Source of the DNA: Ruminococcus sp. UBA5884
GTDB taxonomy: Bacteria > Bacillota > Clostridia > Oscillospirales > Ruminococcaceae
Direction: 5' to 3'
Assembly (NCBI GenBank): GCA_002431975.1
Contig: DJFA01000016.1
Coordinates: 2,356 to 13,120, forward strand
DNA: 10,765 bases
Position 1 is the stretch's first letter, and every line of letters begins with the position of its first letter. The notes below the pieces were generated by a model, which saw only the letters and a list, made by a program, of their open reading frames with translations, did no database searches and was not told where the DNA came from. Positions 7,451 to 10,765 of the stretch are shown piece after piece. Position numbers and translations under genes: made by a program.

Positions 7451-7458
7451 TTCCTCCT
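7451..7458 (-). promoter_or_regulatory. Ribosome-binding site deciding the start of the amidotransferase gene
   Basis: AGGAGGAA on the minus strand, with GGAGG 10 nt before the ATG at 7442. It lies just downstream of the leader terminator, so only readthrough transcripts carry it. Confidence 0.85.
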
Positions 7459-7472
7459 CTGAAAAATAAGGT

Positions 7473-7508
7473 AAAAAATAGAAAATGCCCGTTGTTTTGC
7501 AAAGGCAT
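7473..7508 (-). terminator. Leader terminator (attenuator) in front of the glutamate synthase operon
   Basis: Minus strand: ATGCCT-TTG pairs with CAA-(C)-GGGCAT, nine pairs including one T-G wobble and one bulged C, with a CAAAA loop. The tail is TTTCTATTTTTT. It stands between the promoter and the first gene and would stop transcription about 120 nt after the start. Its 5' arm can instead pair with an upstream leader segment (see the antiterminator entry). Confidence 0.7.
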
Positions 7509-7553
7509 ATGTGAAAGAAACCATATAAGCAGTTTCATTTTTCATCATATTCC
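7504..7553 (-). promoter_or_regulatory. Candidate antiterminator in the glutamate synthase leader
   Basis: The leader segment GGAATATG (7553-7546) can pair with CATATGCC (7511-7504), seven of eight positions matching, enclosing a smaller GAAAC/GTTTC hairpin. CATATGCC includes the 5' arm of the leader terminator, so the two structures exclude each other. This is inferred by eye; no folding energies were calculated. Confidence 0.45.
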
Positions 7554-7563
7554 GCAAACTCAA

Positions 7564-7579
7564 CGAACATCATTGTTCA
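7564..7579 (-). promoter_or_regulatory. Leader hairpin with A1/G4 hexaloop, candidate ANTAR-binding P1 stem
   Basis: Minus strand: TGAAC pairs with GTTCG (one wobble) around the 6-nt loop AATGAT. A at loop position 1 and G at position 4 are the conserved features of ANTAR target RNAs. It lies about 15 nt after the predicted transcription start. A convincing second hexaloop hairpin (P2) was not found; the best loop, ACTGCT at 7535-7530, has a weak, mismatched stem. Confidence 0.45.
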
Positions 7580-7601
7580 GCAATATTAACTTTATGATAT
7601 T

Positions 7602-7630
7602 ATAATACAACATAATTTTAAGCTTGTCAA
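7602..7630 (-). promoter_or_regulatory. Sigma-A type promoter of the glutamate synthase operon
   Basis: Minus strand: perfect -35 TTGACA (7630-7625), a 17-nt spacer and -10 TATTAT (7607-7602), giving a start near 7595 and a leader of about 150 nt. The DNA just upstream is rich in A/T tracts and could act as an UP element. Confidence 0.8.
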
Positions 7631-7697
7631 GGGGTAAACTTAAAAAAAAATCAAAATCTTGATAAAAACTTAAAAAATTTATTCCCGACTTAATTTT

Positions 7698-7722
7698 TGC
7701 AGGATTTATAAACTTTCCTGCA
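7698..7722. repeat. Inverted repeat upstream of the glutamate synthase promoter
   Basis: TGCAGGA and TCCTGCA are separated by 11 bp containing TTTATAAA. There is no T-tract on either side, so it is not an obvious terminator. It lies about 70 bp upstream of the -35 box and just outside the neighbouring repeat element. It could be a protein-binding site or remnant DNA; no function is assigned. Confidence 0.5.
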
Positions 7723-7730
7723 TTAATATG

Positions 7731-7885
7731 AACGCCAATTCGACAACAAAATTTTATGATTGAAAATAAGAAATTTTCTTCATAATCTGTAGGGGCGAAC
7801 TGTGTTCGCCCGTTGGGGCATACTGTAAACCGTGCGGGCGAACACAGTTCGCCCCTACAAATAACATTCATCGAATTGGCGTTAA
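7731..7885. repeat. MITE-like palindromic repeat, complete short form (155 bp)
   Basis: The ends are AACGCCAATTCGA and its complement TCGAATTGGCGTT, followed by AA. Two perfect internal hairpins in opposite orientation lie at 7793-7811 (GGGCGAACTGTGTTCGCCC) and 7836-7854 (its reverse complement), each with TGTAG/CTACA on the outer side. It closely matches the copy at 2033-2189. It lies between the citrate synthase terminator and the glutamate synthase promoter and encodes nothing. Confidence 0.9.
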
Positions 7886-7892
7886 ATCAGAT

Positions 7893-7937
7893 AAAAAAAC
7901 TGCCGGCATATGAAGATTTGTTTCTTCATATCCGACA
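7893..7937 (-). terminator. Strong intrinsic terminator of citrate synthase
   Basis: Minus strand: about 14 bp of stem (TGTCGG-ATATGAAG / CTTCATAT-(G)-CCGGCA, one bulge and one wobble) with an 8-nt loop, followed by G and seven T. It begins 14 bp after the stop codon and separates citrate synthase from the glutamate synthase operon. Confidence 0.92.
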
Positions 7938-7951
7938 TATAAGAAAAAAAT

Positions 7952-9316
7952 TTATCTGGTGGCAATTTTTTTATATTCAACGTGTTCGGCTACAGCTTTA
8001 TAAGCCGGTCTTATAATCTTGTTTGCATTGATAAGCTCTTCAATTCTGTGAGCTGACCAGCCTGCAATTCTTGATACAGCAAATATCGGTGTATAGAGTT
8101 CTGACGGAATATTGAGCATTCTGTAAACGAATCCGCTGTAGAAGTCAACGTTTGCACTTACTCCCTTATATATTTTTCTCTCATCAGCTATTACCTGCGG
8201 AGCAAGTCTTTCAACATTTGAATAGAGAGCAAATTCATCATCAAGACCTTTTTCAACAGAAAGCTTTTCCACATACTGTTTGAAAATTCTCGCTCTCGGG
8301 TCGGAAATGGAGTATACAGCATGACCCATACCGTATATAAGACCGGATTTGTCAAATGCTTCACGATGGAGGAGTTTTCTTAAATAATCCTTTATTTCAT
8401 CATCGCTGTTCCAGTTTTTAACTGATTTTTTCATATCTTCAAACATCTGGACAACCTTTATATTTGCACCGCCATGTTTAGGACCTTTGAGAGAACCAAG
8501 TGATGCAGCTATGGTTGAATATGTGTCTGTTCCTGATGAAGTAACAACATGAGTTGTGAATGTTGAATTGTTTCCGCCGCCATGTTCTGCATGGAGAACA
8601 AGTGCAATATCAAGTATTCTTGCTTCAAGCTCTGTATAGCGGCTGTCAGGACGGAGTGCATAAAGAATATTTTCCGCAGTTGAAAGTTCTCTTTTAGGAG
8701 GATGAATTATAAGGCTCTCATTATTTTTATAATGTGCATAAGCCTGATATCCGTATACTGAAAGCAATGGGAAAAGGGCTATAAGCTCCATGCACTGACG
8801 CAGAACATTGGGAATTGATGTATCATTTGCATTGTCATCATATGAGTAAAGGGTAAGAACGCATTTTGCAAGTGTATTCATCATATCACTGCTCGGAGAT
8901 TTCATAATTACATCTCTTACAAATGAGTTAGGAAGCTGTCTGAAATCAGAAAGAAGTGAATTGAAGGTTTTAAGTTCATCAGCATCAGGGAGTTCACCGA
9001 AAAGCAGCAGATAAACGGTTTCTTCAAAGCCGAATCTTTTTTCATCGATAAAGCCCTTTACGATATCCTCTATATCAATTCCTCTGTAATAGAGTTTTCC
9101 GTCACAGGGAACGCTTTCGCCGTTTACGGTTTTGCTTGAGCAGACCTCGCTTATATCGGTAAGTCCGGCAACAACGCCTTTGCCGTTGATATCACGAAGA
9201 CCTCTTTTAACCTCATATTTCTGATAGAGTTCAGGCTCGATATTGTAGTTGTTTCTGCATAAAGCGGAAAGTTCTTCAATTTTCGGGGTAATATGTGAGA
9301 AACTATACTTTGACAT
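7952..9316 (-). CDS. gltA: Citrate synthase
   Basis: A 454-residue citrate synthase that condenses acetyl-CoA with oxaloacetate. Catalytic motifs are in place: LHAEHGGGNNS (His245), GMGHAVYSISDPRA (His332) and NVDFYSG (Asp391), plus HGGAN (His281) and the N-terminal YRGIDIEDIVKGF typical of the family. The protein is somewhat longer than the roughly 370-430 residues of common bacterial forms, with extra sequence at the N-terminus, as in several Clostridia and Bacteroidetes. A methylcitrate synthase cannot be fully excluded, but no methylcitrate-cycle genes are near. Next to glutamate synthase it most likely feeds the oxidative branch to 2-oxoglutarate for glutamate synthesis. The start is fixed by AAGGAGA 7 nt upstream; an ATG 18 nt earlier lies on the wrong side of that site. 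Confidence 0.92.
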   Translation of the reverse strand: MSKYSFSHITPKIEELSALCRNNYNIEPELYQKYEVKRGLRDINGKGVVAGLTDISEVCSSKTVNGESVPCDGKLYYRGIDIEDIVKGFIDEKRFGFEETVYLLLFGELPDADELKTFNSLLSDFRQLPNSFVRDVIMKSPSSDMMNTLAKCVLTLYSYDDNANDTSIPNVLRQCMELIALFPLLSVYGYQAYAHYKNNESLIIHPPKRELSTAENILYALRPDSRYTELEARILDIALVLHAEHGGGNNSTFTTHVVTSSGTDTYSTIAASLGSLKGPKHGGANIKVVQMFEDMKKSVKNWNSDDEIKDYLRKLLHREAFDKSGLIYGMGHAVYSISDPRARIFKQYVEKLSVEKGLDDEFALYSNVERLAPQVIADERKIYKGVSANVDFYSGFVYRMLNIPSELYTPIFAVSRIAGWSAHRIEELINANKIIRPAYKAVAEHVEYKKIATR

Positions 9317-9395
9317 TAAAAAATCTCCTTTCATTGTTAATTATAATTGTCATGATACAGATATGTAAATCTGCAAAAAAGAGTAACTATTTATT

Positions 9396-9404
9396 ATTAT
9401 ACCA
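9396..9404 (-). promoter_or_regulatory. Extended -10 promoter of citrate synthase
   Basis: Minus strand: TGGTATAAT, an ideal extended -10 element, with no good -35 at 17 nt. Transcription would start near 9389, giving a leader of about 73 nt. The leader contains a small CAGAT/ATCTG hairpin but no terminator. Confidence 0.65.
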
Positions 9405-9514
9405 CATTTTCAGAAAAAATTATTTAATAAAGTGTTAATTTTATTATTATCCTTTAATTAATACATAATTTGTACATAAACAGCGTTTAATCAATGAAAT
9501 TTTCTTTTATTCTG

Positions 9515-9531
9515 TTATGGTTCAACCATAA
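9515..9531. repeat. Short inverted repeat TTATGGTT-C-AACCATAA
   Basis: A perfect 8-bp inverted repeat around one base, adjoining the left end of the long palindromic repeat. The same core (TATGGTT-T-AACCATA) occurs inside that long repeat near 9682-9696, and a degenerate version lies near 2229-2241. It is probably a piece of the same repeat family. The rest of the gap between this site and the citrate synthase promoter is plain AT-rich DNA with nothing recognisable. Confidence 0.55.
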
Positions 9532-9532
9532 T

Positions 9533-9764
9533 TTAACGCCAATTCAATGATTATTTTTTGTAATTCGTTTATCTGAAATTCGGATTTGTTTTGTAGGGGC
9601 GACCATTGGTCGCCCGTTGGATTCACCATGAATTTAATCAGACGACCAATGATTTTCAATACAGAAAACAAATATCGAATTTATGGTTTAACCATAATTA
9701 CGGCGGGCGACCAATGGTCGCCCCTACATAATAAATGAAAAATTCCTATATCGAATTTGCGTTA
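9533..9764. repeat. MITE-like palindromic repeat, complete long form (232 bp)
   Basis: It starts TTAACGCCAATTC and ends TCGAATTTGCGTTA. It holds hairpins at 9597-9615 (GGGCGACCATTGGTCGCCC) and 9705-9723 (the reverse-complement version), plus a degenerate half-hairpin GACGACCAATG near 9641. Compared with the short form, the hairpin arm is GACC/GGTC instead of GAAC/GTTC, in both hairpins. It fills much of the citrate synthase-lepA gap and ends exactly at the -35 box of lepA. Confidence 0.88.
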
Positions 9765-9793
9765 TTTACAAAATCATGCGGTTATGATATAAT
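9765..9793 (+). promoter_or_regulatory. Promoter of lepA
   Basis: TTTACA, a 17-nt spacer and TATAAT preceded by TGA (extended -10), giving a start near 9800 and a leader of under 30 nt. The -35 box begins at the base after the repeat's terminal GTTA. Confidence 0.8.
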
Positions 9794-9813
9794 AAAGAAT
9801 AATTTATCTTTAT

Positions 9814-9819
9814 GGAGGG
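9814..9819 (+). promoter_or_regulatory. Ribosome-binding site that sets the TTG start of lepA
   Basis: GGAGGG with an 8-nt spacer to TTG at 9828. There is no in-frame ATG before residue 38, which is far inside the GTPase domain, so TTG is the start. Confidence 0.85.
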
Positions 9820-9827
9820 AATATATT

Positions 9828-10765
9828 TTGTCAATAGAAAATATCCGTAATTTCTGCATTATAGCACATATAGACCACGGCAAATCAACTCTTGCCGACC
9901 GCATACTTGAAAAAACTGAAACTGTTGCAAAACGTGATATGGAGGAACAGCTTCTTGACAATATGGATATCGAACGTGAAAGAGGAATCACTATAAAAGC
10001 CAGAGCTGTACGCCTTTCATACAGGGCAAAAGACGGCAATGACTATATTTTCAATCTTATCGATACCCCCGGCCATGTCGATTTCAACTATGAGGTATCA
10101 CGTTCACTTGCCGCCTGTGAGGGAGCTATACTTGTCGTTGATGCCTCTCAGGGAATAGAGGCTCAGACTCTTGCAAACACATATCTTGCAATCGAACATG
10201 ACCTTGAGGTAGTTCCGGTAGTAAACAAGATAGATTTGCCGTCTGCCGACCCTGAAAGAGTATGTGCCGAGGTTGAGAACGTTATAGGCATACCGGCTAT
10301 GGACGCTCCGAGAATATCCGCTAAAATGGGCATAAATATTGAAGAAGTCCTTGAAAGGATAGTAACTGATATTCCTGCACCAAAGGGAGATAACAATGCT
10401 CCGCTTCAGGCTCTTATATTCGACAGCTATTATGACGCATACAAGGGAGTTATAATATATGTGCGAATAAAGGAAGGTTCTGTAAAAACAGGTGATACAA
10501 TAAGACTTATGGCAACAGGTGCTGAATTTACAGTTGTCGAAGCCGGATATATGGACGCTTCTGAACATATAAACACAGGTTTCCTCAATGCCGGAGATGT
10601 AGGATATATTTCAGCCTCAATAAAAAGCATAGGTGACACTCAGGTGGGAGATACTGTAACAAATGCTGAAAATCCATGCGAAAAGGCTCTGCCGGGCTAC
10701 AGAAAAGTAAATCCTATGGTTTTCTCAGGAATTTATCCGGCTGACGGAGCTAAATACGGCGATTT
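9828..10765 (+). CDS. lepA: Elongation factor 4 (LepA) GTPase, 5' part, runs off the window
   Basis: The first 312 residues of an expected ~600. LepA is a ribosome-associated translational GTPase related to EF-G that acts on back-translocation or initiation under stress. Visible G motifs: AHIDHGKST (G1, 13-21), RGITIKA (G2 Thr55), DTPGHVDF (G3, with His83), NKIDLP (G4, 133-138) and SAK (G5, 164-166). A domain II beta-barrel follows from about 185. Translation starts at TTG. The gene is divergent from citrate synthase and has its own promoter. No frameshift or missing motif is seen in the part present. Confidence 0.95.
   Translation, partial: MSIENIRNFCIIAHIDHGKSTLADRILEKTETVAKRDMEEQLLDNMDIERERGITIKARAVRLSYRAKDGNDYIFNLIDTPGHVDFNYEVSRSLAACEGAILVVDASQGIEAQTLANTYLAIEHDLEVVPVVNKIDLPSADPERVCAEVENVIGIPAMDAPRISAKMGINIEEVLERIVTDIPAPKGDNNAPLQALIFDSYYDAYKGVIIYVRIKEGSVKTGDTIRLMATGAEFTVVEAGYMDASEHINTGFLNAGDVGYISASIKSIGDTQVGDTVTNAENPCEKALPGYRKVNPMVFSGIYPADGAKYGD

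Noticed and set aside
7443..7563. Leader peptide or N-terminal extension of the amidotransferase starting at an upstream ATG
   Set aside because: No ribosome site precedes those ATGs, the extension runs across the leader terminator, and the family N-terminus begins just after AGGAGGAA.
7654..7670. Small palindrome ATCAA-GATT-TTGAT followed by T run upstream of the glutamate synthase promoter
   Set aside because: The stem is only five AT-rich pairs, and the strong citrate synthase terminator already ends upstream transcription. It is more likely A/T-tract promoter context.
7560..7871. Open reading frame of 103 codons on the minus strand across the repeat and the promoter region
   Set aside because: It is made of palindromic repeat DNA and AT-rich promoter sequence, has no ribosome site and resembles no protein family.
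9317..9389. Search for an ANTAR-type hexaloop or riboswitch in the citrate synthase leader
   Set aside because: Only a CAGAT/ATCTG hairpin with loop TTACAT is seen, which lacks A1/G4, and there is no terminator.
1..9764. GGGCGAAC repeats as a CRISPR array
   Set aside because: Copies are kilobases apart, paired as opposite-facing hairpins, and lack regular spacers or cas genes.
9782..10639. Several minus-strand reading frames opposite lepA
   Set aside because: lepA motifs on the plus strand explain the open frames; none has a ribosome site or a recognisable domain.

Overview
The window comes from a low-to-moderate GC Gram-positive bacterium, most likely an anaerobic Clostridia species of the Ruminococcus/Oscillospiraceae kind. 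The grounds are the AT-rich intergenic DNA, strong GGAGG ribosome-binding sites, sigma-A type promoters, a three-gene (split) glutamate synthase, a glutamine synthetase/ANTAR gene pair, and dispersed GGGCGAAC...GTTCGCCC hairpin repeats. The taxonomic placement is inference from gene content only.

Layout. On the minus strand, reading from right to left: citrate synthase (9316-7952) with its own extended -10 promoter and a strong terminator; a five-gene glutamate synthase operon (7442-2398) made of a class II glutamine amidotransferase, an FMN/Fe-S synthase subunit, a polyferredoxin-like electron carrier, an FAD/NAD(P)H oxidoreductase and a GXGXG subunit; then a glutamine synthetase-like gene and an ANTAR RNA-binding regulator (2000-100), closed by a terminator. 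On the plus strand at the right edge is the 5' part of lepA (EF4), starting at TTG and running off the window.

How the genes work together. Citrate synthase feeds carbon toward 2-oxoglutarate. The glutamate synthase proteins would turn 2-oxoglutarate plus glutamine into glutamate, with electrons delivered by the FAD and Fe-S proteins. The glutamine synthetase-like protein would supply or sense glutamine. The ANTAR protein is an antiterminator-type regulator. The glutamate synthase transcript has a ~150-nt leader holding a hairpin with an A1/G4 hexaloop (the signature of ANTAR target RNAs), a candidate antiterminator and an intrinsic terminator just before the first gene. The window therefore looks like one carbon/nitrogen assimilation locus with a likely RNA-level switch.

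Non-coding stretches. The three gene-free gaps (2001-2397, 7443-7951, 9317-9827) hold promoters, terminators and MITE-like repeats. The repeats have TTAACGCCAATTCGA-type ends and internal hairpins that come in two matched sequence versions. A further partial copy lies at 1-76. No tRNA, rRNA, CRISPR array, transposase or phage gene was seen.
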